Notes: generated from the sequence alone by a model not told the origin. A stretch of 64,000 nt of DNA from CAYNWH01 sp964400885 (GCA_964400885.1 CAYNWH010000003.1:9913-73912), one strand, 5' to 3'. Positions 17,106-25,911 are shown, counted from the stretch's first letter. Numbers and translations: made by a program.

Positions 17106-18152
17106 CTACCAAATTAGCAAAATTTTAATGATTTGCCAATATGCATTAAATATAGGATTAGCAATATTTTTTAGGATAAAATTATCAATTTCCTGAAACT
17201 CTATTTTACCAGTAAAAATTTTAGCAATCTTCCTATCTTTGGCTTGCCTATAATTCTTTTTTTCTTTTCTATGCTTAAATATTTTCAGCCAGCTTTTAGG
17301 CTTTAAAAAATAAGCATAAACTTTGAGTTTTTCCAGCCAAAAGCCTGATTTTAAGGAAAATAAAAACAAACCGAATTCCATCAGTAAGCAAGCCGGCGTA
17401 ATTAAAATTATAGTGCCCCATTTATAATTTTCCAAAAGACAAATAAACCGATTGCGCTCCATAAAATAATACTTCTTTATGCTTTTTGAAAATACATATT
17501 TATGATAAATAACTGCATCGGGCACAACTAAAATCTTGTAACCCGCCATTCTCATACGCCAGCCTAAATCCAAATCTTCATGGTACATAAAAAAATCAGG
17601 ATCAAAAAGACCGATTTTTTTCAAAACTTCACTCTTAATTAAAACCGCAGCGCCTGAAGCATAAGCAATTTCTTTTGGTTCTAAATCACCTGTAAATTTT
17701 TGATAACCGCCGCTGGAAAAGCCAAAGCCTAAATAATGAATTGAATTGCCCAGGGAATTAACTTTATCTTTTTCAGGATAAAGCATTAAACGCGGCTGAA
17801 CTGCGGCAATTTTGGCATCTTTTGCTGCAACCTCAACCAATTTAGACAAAAAATCCGGTTCTGAAATGGTGTCTTGGTTTATTAAACAAACATAATCAAA
17901 ATTTTCAGCTAAAGCTTTGCGCATAACAATATTATTCCCTTCGGCAAAACCTAAATTTTCCTTGCTTTCAATAACTTCAACTCCGGGAAAATTATGTTTA
18001 ACAAATAGCAAAGAACCATCAGTTGAAGCATTATCAACTAAAAATATTTTATATTCACTTTTGGGATAATCTAAATTAAACAAACTAGCCAAACAATCAG
18101 CTAAATATTCTCGGCCGTTATAATTAACAATGATTATTGCAACTTTTTTCAT
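17106..18152 (-). CDS. GT2-family glycosyltransferase (rhamnosyltransferase-like)
   Basis: An inverting GT-A glycosyltransferase. It starts with VAIIIVNYNGREYLADCL and has LVDNASTDGS for nucleotide binding, LINQDT as a DxD-like metal motif and GLFDPDFFMYHEDLDLGWRMRMAG as the ED catalytic-base segment. About residues 225-300 contain hydrophobic helices (IILITPACLLMEFGLFLFS) that would hold it to the membrane. The HEDLDLGWRM form is common in rhamnosyltransferase-annotated members, which would suit the dTDP-rhamnose genes in the window, but donor specificity is inference. Confidence 0.9.
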   Translation of the reverse strand: MKKVAIIIVNYNGREYLADCLASLFNLDYPKSEYKIFLVDNASTDGSLLFVKHNFPGVEVIESKENLGFAEGNNIVMRKALAENFDYVCLINQDTISEPDFLSKLVEVAAKDAKIAAVQPRLMLYPEKDKVNSLGNSIHYLGFGFSSGGYQKFTGDLEPKEIAYASGAAVLIKSEVLKKIGLFDPDFFMYHEDLDLGWRMRMAGYKILVVPDAVIYHKYVFSKSIKKYYFMERNRFICLLENYKWGTIILITPACLLMEFGLFLFSLKSGFWLEKLKVYAYFLKPKSWLKIFKHRKEKKNYRQAKDRKIAKIFTGKIEFQEIDNFILKNIANPIFNAYWQIIKILLIW

Positions 18153-18224
18153 AATTTTATAAAAGGATAGAGTAAATCCGCTACTCTACCCTTTAAAACT
18201 AAACTTAAATCTTAAATCTTAAAT

Positions 18225-19253
18225 CTAATCACTTATATCTTTGACCTCATCCCAATTAATCATTACTTTATTGGCTTTAGCATATTCTACTGTTAACTCT
18301 AAACCTTTATTTAAAGTAACGATTGGGAACCATTCTATTCTTTCCTTGGCTCTACTAATATCTGGCATACCTAAACGCGACATAAAAAGTAGAGGATCAG
18401 CATAACGTATTTCAGATTTTGATTTGGTCATTTTAATTATTTGCTGAGCAATATCTGCAATTTTATGTTCTTGTGGGCTGCCAATATTAAAAGGTCCGCT
18501 TTCTGCTGAAGCCATCATTTTCAAGCTGGCATCAATCACATCGCTTACATAGCATAAAGTCGTAGTAAAAGTGCTATCGCCATAAATAACTAAGGGCTGG
18601 TTATCTAATGCCGCTACGATAAAATCAGGCAGCATATGGCCAACAAATAAAGGCATGCGCGGGCCATAAACAGTAAAAATCCTCAAGATTTTAGCATCAA
18701 GATTATAAAACTGACGATAAGTAGAAACTAAAGTTTCAGCAAATCTTTTGCCTTCATCATAACAAGCCCTGGGAGTCAGCGGATCGCTAGCATAATAAAT
18801 ATGTTCTTTCATAGTCGACGCCTTATCATTGCGAGGCCCATAAACGACTGAGGAAGAATAATGCAATAATTTAGCCTTGTACTTAACTGCCAGATCAAGA
18901 GCCCTGATCACGCCCAAGCTATTTGTGTGAGCTGTGATAACAGCATTTTTTTGAAAATCCTTAGGTGCGGTTGGGCAGGCCAAATCATAGATCTCCTGAA
19001 TGCCTTGAAATTTGATTTGGAAACGTTCCAGTTCTGGATATTTATCCAGGCTGATTAAATTATTAACATCATCATTAATAAAAATAAAATTTTCATTTTG
19101 CAATAAATGGTCAATATTTTCCTGTTGCCCAGAAATGAAATTATCAAAGCAAATAACATTATTATCTGCTATTAATTTATCGCAAAGATGCGACCCAATA
19201 AAACCCGCTCCCCCTAAAACTAAAATGTTACTTCTCTTAAAAATTTCAGCCAT
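18225..19253 (-). CDS. extended SDR sugar-nucleotide enzyme (UDP-xylose synthase-like or epimerase)
   Basis: An NAD-dependent nucleotide-sugar enzyme of about 342 residues. GGAGFIGSHL (14-23) binds NAD, DLACPTAPKDF (90-100) and CYDEGKRFAETL (164-175) closely match UDP-glucuronate decarboxylases, and Tyr165/Lys169 are the catalytic pair. However, the decarboxylase motif STSEVYG reads SSSVVYG here, so the acidic residue needed for decarboxylation is a valine. SSSxVYG is more like 4-epimerases. It may therefore be an epimerase in a UXS-like scaffold. It lies between a GT2 gene and gtrA, and probably supplies a sugar to the same glycan. Confidence 0.82.
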   Translation of the reverse strand: MAEIFKRSNILVLGGAGFIGSHLCDKLIADNNVICFDNFISGQQENIDHLLQNENFIFINDDVNNLISLDKYPELERFQIKFQGIQEIYDLACPTAPKDFQKNAVITAHTNSLGVIRALDLAVKYKAKLLHYSSSVVYGPRNDKASTMKEHIYYASDPLTPRACYDEGKRFAETLVSTYRQFYNLDAKILRIFTVYGPRMPLFVGHMLPDFIVAALDNQPLVIYGDSTFTTTLCYVSDVIDASLKMMASAESGPFNIGSPQEHKIADIAQQIIKMTKSKSEIRYADPLLFMSRLGMPDISRAKERIEWFPIVTLNKGLELTVEYAKANKVMINWDEVKDISD

Positions 19254-19358
19254 ATTATTGTATTTATTAGTAATTAGTAATTAGTAATTGGTAATTAGTG
19301 ATTGATATAATTATTCTTATTCTAGCAAATTTAATTAAAAAAATAAAGCCCTTATTAT

Positions 19359-19805
19359 TTAAATTTCAGCCTTGGGGATTTGAGATTTAACTTCTACATT
19401 TCTAAAGGTCCAATGCCGATTAACGAAAAAGTTCCATGACAATCCGATAATAATGGCTATTATTTTAGCTAATAAATCAAAAACTGCCAAATAAGTCACT
19501 AAAACAAATAAAATAGAGTTGTTAAGAAAAAAATACACCACATTAACAGCAGCAAATTTCAAATATTGTGTTTTTAAACGCTTATCTTTATTTTGAAATG
19601 TCCAATATTTGTTGGCAAAAAAGCTAAAAGTCATGGCTACAGAAATAGAAATTATATTAGCGTAAAGAAAATACAAACCAATTGACCGACTAAAAAATAA
19701 ATAAATTGAATAATCAATAATTGTATTTAATAAGCCAATCAGACAAAATTTAATAAATTGCCGACAAATCTCCTTCTGGACTAATTTATTTACGAATTTA
19801 ATCAT
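19359..19805 (-). CDS. GtrA-family membrane protein
   Basis: A 148-residue protein with four membrane helices (about 15-36, 42-62, 82-103, 110-128). FIKFCLIGLLNTIIDYSIYLF and FFANKYWTF, repeated later as FFVNRHWTF, are the hallmarks of the GtrA/DPMS-associated family. Family members help flip or transfer polyprenyl-phosphate sugars across the membrane. It would hand activated sugar to the GT-C enzymes at 9328, 11038 or 57808. It is the last glycan gene before the surface-protein region. Confidence 0.92.
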   Translation of the reverse strand: MIKFVNKLVQKEICRQFIKFCLIGLLNTIIDYSIYLFFSRSIGLYFLYANIISISVAMTFSFFANKYWTFQNKDKRLKTQYLKFAAVNVVYFFLNNSILFVLVTYLAVFDLLAKIIAIIIGLSWNFFVNRHWTFRNVEVKSQIPKAEI

Positions 19806-19845
19806 TAAAAATTGATTTAAAATTATAAATTATAAATTGAAAATT

Positions 19846-21420
19846 TTATAATAAGCCCTTATCAATATCAATGGAAATAACCTGATTTTTTATTACAAAG
19901 GGATCATAAGCAGAAGCATCAGTAATTGGCTCGCCTATTTTATAATTAATAAAAAAAGCATCAGAAACATCTACCACTGAAGCAGCCCATTTTTCGCTAT
20001 AAAGCAAACGAGCTAAATCTTCAGTCTCTACCCATCTTAAAACCCCGCCTTGATCAACAGCATAAACCTTAGGATCGCTAGCAATTTTAACTAATCTCGT
20101 GCCTGGCCTGATTGTCACATTGCCGCCAATAGGAATATCAGCTAATTCCATATCTGATATCTGTTTCACACTTTTAAAATCATCATACCAGGTAAAAAAA
20201 GTACTTTCGTCCGGAAAAACATAACGTTGGCCATTGACTGCCTGATAATAAACAGATTTACCAGACCCCTTAATTAAACCGCTATTGCCACTTGTTAATT
20301 TAAGGGCTTGAAAAATTTTCACAGGATCAATTAAGCCTTTGCCTAACTTGCCGGCATAAGCAGGATTTAACTGATCTATATTGTCAGTATTATTTAAAAT
20401 AGCATCTCTGATCTCGCGGTTAGTCAAAGTAGGTTTAAAAGACTTGATTAAAGCTGCCAAGCCAGAAACTACTGGCGCAGCCAAAGAAGTGCCAGAATAA
20501 AGACCGCCATAATAATCATGAAAAACACTGATTTGCGGATCATGGATAATAGTGCCAAAAAAATCCTGGCCAGGAGCAATCACATCGACACAGCTGGAAC
20601 CATAATTAGAAAAATTAGCCAATTTATCATTTGGATCACTGGCGCCTACGCCAATAACAATATTTTCGCCATTAGTGCCTTGATGGCAGACAGGATACTC
20701 TTTATTAATATCAAGATTATAAACATGTCCCTGAAAATCCTCATTACCAGCAGCAGCCACTATCACAATACCGGCATTAAAAGCATTTTCCAAAGCTCTG
20801 CCTAATGCCGGATCATAAGAATCACCCACAAAACTTAAATTAATAATATCTGCCCCATTATGAATAGCGTAATTAATAGCGGCAATCACATCCTGGGTAT
20901 TGCCAGCTCCATTTTGGTCTAAAACCCGTAAAGGCATAATTTTTGTCTGCCAGCCCATGCCCGTAATGCCCAGGCTATTATTACCAATAGCCGCAGCCAC
21001 GCCAGAAATAAAAGTGCCATGCAAAATAGCTTCTTCCAAACAGGTTTGCCGCGCCAGACAATTTTCATCATATTTAGGCGAAGGATCATTCGTACCCGTT
21101 AAAAAATCCCAGCCATTAAGGTCGTCCACATAGCCATTATGGTCATTATCAATATTATCGCCTAAAATTTCTTTTTGATTGACCCAGATATTATTATGCA
21201 AATCAGGATGAGAAATATCCACGCCAGAATCAATGACCGCAATAATTACGCTATTTTTGCCGCTCTCTTGAGCCCAAACTTGGGGCATGTTTAATTTATC
21301 CAAATACCATTGTTTGTTGTAATAAGGATCGTTAGGCGTTAATTCCTGGGCATAAGCAAAATTAGCCAATCCCAGTAGGCTAAAAATTAAAAAAATAATT
21401 AAAATTTTATTCTTCCTCAT
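19846..21420 (-). CDS. secreted subtilisin-like protease with C-terminal surface domain
   Basis: An exported serine protease of the S8 (subtilase) family. The signal peptide is residues 1-24 (ending ANFAYAQ). The catalytic triad is intact: Asp64 in AVIDSGVD, His134 in HGTFISG and Ser312 in GTSLAAPVVSG. There is little room for a propeptide, so it may be made active. Residues about 385-515 form the surface domain shared by several proteins in this window (GQRYVFPDES, TWYDDF, GGNVTIRPG, DPKVYAVDQGGVLRWVETE, FFINYKIG). It could process neighbouring surface proteins or degrade environmental protein. A RAYT gene ends 4 bases upstream of its start. Confidence 0.95.
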   Translation of the reverse strand: MRKNKILIIFLIFSLLGLANFAYAQELTPNDPYYNKQWYLDKLNMPQVWAQESGKNSVIIAVIDSGVDISHPDLHNNIWVNQKEILGDNIDNDHNGYVDDLNGWDFLTGTNDPSPKYDENCLARQTCLEEAILHGTFISGVAAAIGNNSLGITGMGWQTKIMPLRVLDQNGAGNTQDVIAAINYAIHNGADIINLSFVGDSYDPALGRALENAFNAGIVIVAAAGNEDFQGHVYNLDINKEYPVCHQGTNGENIVIGVGASDPNDKLANFSNYGSSCVDVIAPGQDFFGTIIHDPQISVFHDYYGGLYSGTSLAAPVVSGLAALIKSFKPTLTNREIRDAILNNTDNIDQLNPAYAGKLGKGLIDPVKIFQALKLTSGNSGLIKGSGKSVYYQAVNGQRYVFPDESTFFTWYDDFKSVKQISDMELADIPIGGNVTIRPGTRLVKIASDPKVYAVDQGGVLRWVETEDLARLLYSEKWAASVVDVSDAFFINYKIGEPITDASAYDPFVIKNQVISIDIDKGLL

Positions 21421-21424
21421 ATTT

Positions 21425-22018
21425 TCAAAACTCTAAATAATCTATTTTAAATATTGAATGGTCATTAAGCTCGTAATTGCGCAAAGAACAATATTTATAT
21501 CGGGCTATATTTTGGGTCAGCTTATGCTTAATCGGATTTTTATGGATATAATCAAGCTTTTCCCAGAATTTTTTAGCCGTGTAAATATTAAAATCGTAAA
21601 ATCCGGGTTGCCAAATTTTCAAACAATCACGCGTTGAAATATATTTTCCCTCTTTCTTTCGGGTAGGCAGGGCTTTTATGCCCTGGCGCAGATTATGGCC
21701 CGCCGAAGCATAAAAGCTTCGGCTACCCAATTGGGAAAATATATATTTGGAAATTAATTGGGCTGACCTTCCTTTTATTCCGTGCATCACTTTGGAAATC
21801 GTCAATTTTGGAAACTTTGCCATATCAAACCTTATCAATTGATGCACATGATCATATAAAATCACATAACCGTATATTTTTAAATCATATTTTTGCCGAT
21901 AAAATTCGCAATTTTTCAAAAATAACTCACAACATTTCTCATCTTTAAAAATCGGCCGGTTTTGAAATGTTTTAAACGTCACAAAATGAATATCGCCCGG
22001 CTGGTTAAATCTGCGCAT
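21425..22018 (-). CDS. REP-associated tyrosine transposase (RAYT), copy B1, with in-frame REP-like insert
   Basis: A Y1/HUH-type transposase of the IS200/REP family that cuts single-stranded DNA at REP hairpins. The opening FNQPGDIHFVTF, the HUH pair in DHVHQLIRF and the catalytic-Tyr region LDYIHKNPIKHKL are all present. I chose the ATG at 22018 because it aligns with the sister copy at 24578; the longer frame starts in repeat DNA. About 25 residues after SKYIFSQ (GSRSFYAS to KALPTR) are encoded by a complete double-hairpin repeat (21661-21728) with GGGTAG feet. The flanking protein segments align with the sister gene, so the element sits in a tolerated hinge. Activity is unknown. Confidence 0.9.
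   Translation of the reverse strand: MRRFNQPGDIHFVTFKTFQNRPIFKDEKCCELFLKNCEFYRQKYDLKIYGYVILYDHVHQLIRFDMAKFPKLTISKVMHGIKGRSAQLISKYIFSQLGSRSFYASAGHNLRQGIKALPTRKKEGKYISTRDCLKIWQPGFYDFNIYTAKKFWEKLDYIHKNPIKHKLTQNIARYKYCSLRNYELNDHSIFKIDYLEF
21661..21728. repeat. GTAG-type double-hairpin REP inside the B1 transposase gene
   Basis: GGGTAG and CTACCC bracket two hairpins, CAGGGC/GCCCTG and CCGAAGC/GCTTCGG, each with a TTTTAT-type loop. The whole 68-bp unit lies inside the coding frame of 21425-22018. Confidence 0.85.
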
Positions 22019-22089
22019 ATTTTTATTTTTATTTTGCAATATCCACGGCCAGATGGCTTTAATGCCCTGTCGCGAATTTACCATCTCCT

Positions 22090-22166
22090 CCGCAGGTAGG
22101 CAGGGCTTTTATGCCCTGCCGTAACCGATTTTCTACCGAAGCATAAAAGCTTCGACTATCCGTGGG
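22090..22166. repeat. GTAG-type REP pair upstream of the B1 transposase gene
   Basis: GGTAGGCAGGGC..GCCCTGCC is followed by CCGAAGC..GCTTCG and ACTATCC. It has the same two hairpin types as 21661-21728 and lies between the RAYT start and the 22196 gene end. A partial copy is visible at about 22050-22075. Confidence 0.8.
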
Positions 22167-22195
22167 GGAATATATATTTTAAAATTAATTGACTA

Positions 22196-23959
22196 TTAAC
22201 TAGTCGGCTGTATTTTGCCTTCCAAATTCTTATCTTGATTAATAGTTTGAGAATTGCCTTGTTCTGCTGTCGGATTATAATCGCTTAACTGAGTAATTGG
22301 ACTGCTCACAATATAATTAACAAAAAAGGTATCTGGCACATCCTGAATTAAAGCCTCCCAATTTTTGCCATAAAGTCCTTGGGCAATTTCTGCTGTTTGC
22401 AACCAATGCAAAACCCCGCCCTGGCTTACCGCGTAAACTTTAGGGTCAGTGGTAATTTTAACTAATTTCACGCCTGGCCGATAAGTCACATTGCCGGCAA
22501 TGGCAATTGAAGCCAAAGCTTCATCACTAATAGTTTTCACCTGCGAAAAATCAGCATACCAGCTTCCATAAACTTTTTCATTGGGAAAAACATAACGTTG
22601 GCCATCAGAGCCATAATAATAAACTGCTAGTCCAGAACCCTTAATCAGATCACCAAAATTAATGCTGCTTGATAATTTATTATCAATCACATTTATTGAA
22701 AAAATTGTTAAAATCAAGCCTTCCAAGCTAACTTCAACATTTTTAACGCCTACTTTAGTTGAACGAACTTCGCAGATTAACTGACCATTAACATCGGTCT
22801 GATTGCCTGACATGGTAATAATCGTATTAGCGCCAACACAAGCCACAGCGCGGTTGGGCAATGGCTGATTTTCAATATCTTTAAGACTAATAGTGATTTT
22901 CGCCGGATCAAGTCCTGTATTTAATATAGTATCTTTATTAATAGTAAATTGTGAATTTTCTGTCGCCAATGTTTGTTTTTTTACACTAATTTTAACAGGC
23001 TCACTTTCACCCAGATTGCCTAAATTATCATAAGCCTTAACCTGAAGCGTATAATCACCGTCAGCAATATTTTGCCAATAATATTGCCAGATATAAGTCT
23101 GGCTATCATAATCAGTAATATTAAAAGTCTGGTCATTAATCATGATTTGGAAAATAGTAAAATCATGGCCACCCTGATCACGCGCCAAGCCTTCAATTGT
23201 AAAATGATCATCATTGATCAGCTCGCCATCATGCAAATTAGTAACTACTATTTTAGCGCCAAAATTATCCACGCCAGAAGTGCTAAAAACCTGCATATTA
23301 ATATTCGTCAAAGGCGAGTCAGTCGGGCCATTATTGCCTGAGGCCATAAAAATACCCAAATCCCCCACTTGAAAAAGCCCATCTTGATTTTTATCCAGCA
23401 AAGCTGGAAACTGCATTTGGATAGTTTCTGTTTTCTGCACCAGGCTATAAGTCTCCACTGTCACAAAAAAACGCAAATTATCACTAATGTCTATGTTTAA
23501 ATTATCCAAATACCAAGTCTCAGCTCCTGATGAATAATTCAAATTGCCTAGTTCCTGATCAACACCCATCCCCTGAAACCCTGGTTCTCCCCGATCTAAC
23601 CAAAGCTTAAGATATTTGATCTGCCTTAAATAATCAGCTCCGCCTAAATTTTTCAAGGCAATAGCATTAACTTCATCTGCTTTAGTCACTATTAAACTAA
23701 AATCCATGACCAAATTATCAAAAGTAGCAGGATAAAAAGTCACATAAGGCGCTTGCCAGTTAATTAAAGCATTGGTTCCAAAAGCCAAAGCCGGAGGGGC
23801 GAGCAAGGCCAAGATGGATAAAATAATCAACCCCCGCTTAAATCTCCCCCTAATCTTAGGCGGAGATTTAAGGGGTATCAAATCTCGCCTCTCCGGTTGA
23901 GATTTGAGGGGCACCCGCTCTCGCCCCTCCTGGATAAATTTTAAATTAAATAATCTCAT
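22196..23959 (-). CDS. secreted surface protein with Ig-like domains and shared surface domain
   Basis: A 587-residue exported protein. A membrane/signal helix (about 43-61, GLIILSILALLAPPALAFG) is preceded by an unusually long basic stretch, residues about 10-41, that is encoded by short palindromic repeats. The exported part has a beta-rich domain (65-210), an Ig-like domain (about 240-325, ending GDYTLQVKAYDNLGN) and a Big-1-like domain (about 330-425, with ISLKDIENQPLPNRAV and TDVNGQLICEV). The shared surface domain follows (about 430-565; GQRYVFPNEK, GNVTYRPG, LVKITTDPKVYAV). Probably a structural or adhesive cell-surface protein. The start at 23959 is the only ATG before the repeat-derived stretch. 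Confidence 0.82.
   Translation of the reverse strand: MRLFNLKFIQEGRERVPLKSQPERRDLIPLKSPPKIRGRFKRGLIILSILALLAPPALAFGTNALINWQAPYVTFYPATFDNLVMDFSLIVTKADEVNAIALKNLGGADYLRQIKYLKLWLDRGEPGFQGMGVDQELGNLNYSSGAETWYLDNLNIDISDNLRFFVTVETYSLVQKTETIQMQFPALLDKNQDGLFQVGDLGIFMASGNNGPTDSPLTNINMQVFSTSGVDNFGAKIVVTNLHDGELINDDHFTIEGLARDQGGHDFTIFQIMINDQTFNITDYDSQTYIWQYYWQNIADGDYTLQVKAYDNLGNLGESEPVKISVKKQTLATENSQFTINKDTILNTGLDPAKITISLKDIENQPLPNRAVACVGANTIITMSGNQTDVNGQLICEVRSTKVGVKNVEVSLEGLILTIFSINVIDNKLSSSINFGDLIKGSGLAVYYYGSDGQRYVFPNEKVYGSWYADFSQVKTISDEALASIAIAGNVTYRPGVKLVKITTDPKVYAVSQGGVLHWLQTAEIAQGLYGKNWEALIQDVPDTFFVNYIVSSPITQLSDYNPTAEQGNSQTINQDKNLEGKIQPTS
23844..23925. repeat. AAATCTCC palindromes inside the 22196-23959 coding sequence
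   Basis: An inverted repeat AAATCTCCCCCTAA / TTAGGCGGAGATTT is followed by a related AAATCTC..GAGATTT palindrome with GGGG flanks. A close copy lies outside genes at 25484-25513. Confidence 0.8.
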
Positions 23960-23972
23960 AATTTTAAACTTT

Positions 23973-24578
23973 TTAATCTTCTCGATAATCTATTTTAAAG
24001 ATTGAATGATCATTAAGCTCATAATTGCGCAATGAGCAATACTTATAATTGGCGATATTATCGGTTAACTTATGCTTAATTGGATTTTTATGAATGTAAT
24101 CAAGCTTTTCCCAGAATTTTTTATTGGTATAAATATTAAAATCGTAAAATCCGGGCTGCCAAATGCGAAATTTCAAACCTCGCCTATGCCCCTTTGGGAT
24201 AGCATGGAGCCTCTGCTTCATGCCTCCAAGTTTCCTCTCCCTTGGGGTAGTCTGGAGCATCTGCTCCAGACGCGTCAAGAGCGGATGCTCTTGACTACCC
24301 GAACTGATGTATAAATCAATAATTCTTCGAGCACTTGCGCCCTTTATGCTTTGCATCACTTTGGAAATTGTTAACTTTTCACTTTTAAAATATATTAAAC
24401 AATGAAAATGGTCGGGCAAAATTACATAGCCATAAATTTTTAAATTTAATTTATTTCCATAAAAATCCAATTCCTCCAATAAAATCGAACAATTTTTTTT
24501 ATCCTTAAAATAGGGATAATTATAATGTGTCCGGAACGTCACGAAATGAATATCACCAGGCTGATTAAATTTATGCAT
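23973..24578 (-). CDS. REP-associated tyrosine transposase (RAYT), copy B2, with in-frame repeat insert
   Basis: Sister of 21425-22018. It begins HKFNQPGDIHFVTFRT, has the HUH motif DHFHCLIYF and the same C-terminal block IWQPGFYDFNIYT, LDYIHKNPIKHKL and YKYCSLRNYELNDHS. Between IIDLYI and FRIWQPG about 45 residues are encoded by a different GTAG-footed double hairpin plus a second palindrome (about 24170-24305). The insertion is at the same place as in B1 but is of different sequence. Two palindromic units (24629-24730) lie just upstream. The frame is intact, so the protein may still work. Length 201. Confidence 0.9.
   Translation of the reverse strand: MHKFNQPGDIHFVTFRTHYNYPYFKDKKNCSILLEELDFYGNKLNLKIYGYVILPDHFHCLIYFKSEKLTISKVMQSIKGASARRIIDLYISSGSQEHPLLTRLEQMLQTTPRERKLGGMKQRLHAIPKGHRRGLKFRIWQPGFYDFNIYTNKKFWEKLDYIHKNPIKHKLTDNIANYKYCSLRNYELNDHSIFKIDYRED
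24195..24303. repeat. GTAG-type double-hairpin repeat inside the B2 transposase gene
   Basis: GGGTAG, hairpin TCTGGAGC/GCTCCAGA, hairpin TCAAGAGC/GCTCTTGA and CTACCC occupy about 24246-24301. A further hairpin GCATGGAGC/GCTTCATGC with a GGGATAG foot precedes it. Confidence 0.8.
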
Positions 24579-24625
24579 TTTTTTATTTTTATTTTTATAT
24601 TTTAATATGTGCTCTCTTTTCTTTG

Positions 24626-24736
24626 GGTAAGCAGGGCTTTTATGCCCTGCTGCAAATCCTGTCTTTGGGTAAACAGGGCTTTTATGCCCTGCTGCAAATC
24701 CTGCTCCGCCGAAGCATAAAAGCTTCGGCTATCCAC
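24626..24736. repeat. tandem REP units upstream of the B2 transposase gene
   Basis: Two direct units of GGGTAARCAGGGC..GCCCTGCTGC..ATCCTG are followed by CCGAAGC..GCTTCGGCTATCC. The hairpins are the same types as those around and inside B1. Confidence 0.85.
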
Positions 24737-24765
24737 TCAAAATATACAAATTTTTATGCCGTGCT

Positions 24766-25362
24766 CTATTCTTTCGGTATCAAATTATAATCCAATAACA
24801 ATTGCTTTAACTCATCCTGATACGACTCACTGCCTTCAAACTGCAAAGAATAATCAGCTTCAGTAATAAACTTATCATTCAAAGGCAATTTGCCGCTTTG
24901 GTATAAAGCTAATAATTCATGATAAGCGATCATATACAAAGGATAAACATCAATAATTTTATAATAAGCATCTTCAGCATCTTTATATTTGCCTTCATCA
25001 GTATAAACCCGCGCCAAGCCTAATAAAGCTTCCCCATCCAGCTCGTCAAATTGCAACTGATAATTGAAAGCTTTTTCCGCGTCCTGGTACAAACCCTGCT
25101 GGCGATAAATGTAACCCAAGTTCAAGGCGGCAGCTTTTTCTTCAGGCGTGGTTTGCAAAGTGGCCACAGCATCCTGATAAGTTTTCAGATCATCGGCATT
25201 CAAATTTCTGGCAGTCAAAGCAGTCAAGCCCAAGTCATTTTGCTTGGGGGTTAATATAAAACCTTTTTGCCAAAGTATAATGGCCAGCAAAATTAAGATT
25301 AAAACCAAAGCAATAATGGGCGAAACAAAATTATTAAGCCAAAGTTTTTTCTTTTTAGGCAT
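24766..25362 (-). CDS. membrane-anchored TPR protein
   Basis: A 198-residue protein with one N-terminal membrane helix (about 13-32) and an outside or periplasm-side helical repeat domain. Residues about 73-140 contain at least two clear tetratricopeptide repeats (ALNLGYIYRQQGLYQDAEKAFNYQL and ALLGLARVYTDEGKYKDAEDAYYKI). TPRs bind partner proteins, and its place between surface-protein genes suggests a scaffold role in secretion or envelope assembly. It is not followed closely by any gene on its strand; repeats occupy both flanks. The family beyond TPR is not recognised. Confidence 0.82.
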   Translation of the reverse strand: MPKKKKLWLNNFVSPIIALVLILILLAIILWQKGFILTPKQNDLGLTALTARNLNADDLKTYQDAVATLQTTPEEKAAALNLGYIYRQQGLYQDAEKAFNYQLQFDELDGEALLGLARVYTDEGKYKDAEDAYYKIIDVYPLYMIAYHELLALYQSGKLPLNDKFITEADYSLQFEGSESYQDELKQLLLDYNLIPKE

Positions 25363-25748
25363 AAATGAAAAAATTAATAGTTAGCTTTAAAACGGGTAGC
25401 GACGAATTAATTCGTCGCTAGATCTTACCGTCTCATACCATTAATTTTAGCGAAAAATGGGGTAAAATTCAAACCCCCTCTATAATCTCCCCCTTATCTT
25501 AGGGGGAGATTTGCCGGTGTGAAATAAAGAACAAAACAAGCTCCGCGTAGCGGGGCTCAGAATGACAAAGTGCGGACGTTTTTCCTTTCGGATAGCCAAG
25601 GCTCCCTTCGGCTTTGCTCCCACCTACGCTCATGCTCTGGTGGGCAGGCAGAACAGACCCATGCCTTGGTGCAATTCGACCTCTGCTTGGGCGACTCAAT
25701 CTTTTATTCTTTAACTTTAGATTTATCAGTACATACGGGTTATTTCCA

Positions 25749-25870
25749 CCTTAGGGGTTTGGGGGTGGCAACTAAGCGTCCAAAACAATGAACAAAAGGC
25801 ATTATTTGCACTAGCGCATTTGCCACCCCCAAAACTTTTTTGGTTCTTTTTTAGTTATAAAAAAGAACAA
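25749..25870. mobile_element. MITE-like repeat unit, copy 1
   Basis: It begins AGGGGTTTGGGGGTGGC, ends with a hairpin GTTCTTTTTT..AAAAAAGAAC, and has GGGGGTGGC/GCCACCCCC arms in between. A second copy with the same order of motifs is at 59546-59663. No transposase lies inside. Confidence 0.7.
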
Positions 25871-25882
25871 TCAATTAAACAC

Positions 25883-25911
25883 AAAGAGACCCCGCTATGC
25901 GGGGTCTCTTT
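25883..25911. terminator. terminator downstream of the large surface protein
   Basis: A perfect stem AAAGAGACCCCGC / GCGGGGTCTCTTT with a TAT loop lies 22 bases beyond the stop codon of the 25933-29571 gene. Confidence 0.92.

Noticed and set aside
24072..24314. 80-codon plus-strand frame inside the B2 transposase
   Set aside because: Antisense shadow of the transposase and its palindromic insert.
25499..25791. Two overlapping short frames in the repeat-filled spacer
   Set aside because: Both translate palindromic repeats on opposite strands and have no start signals.
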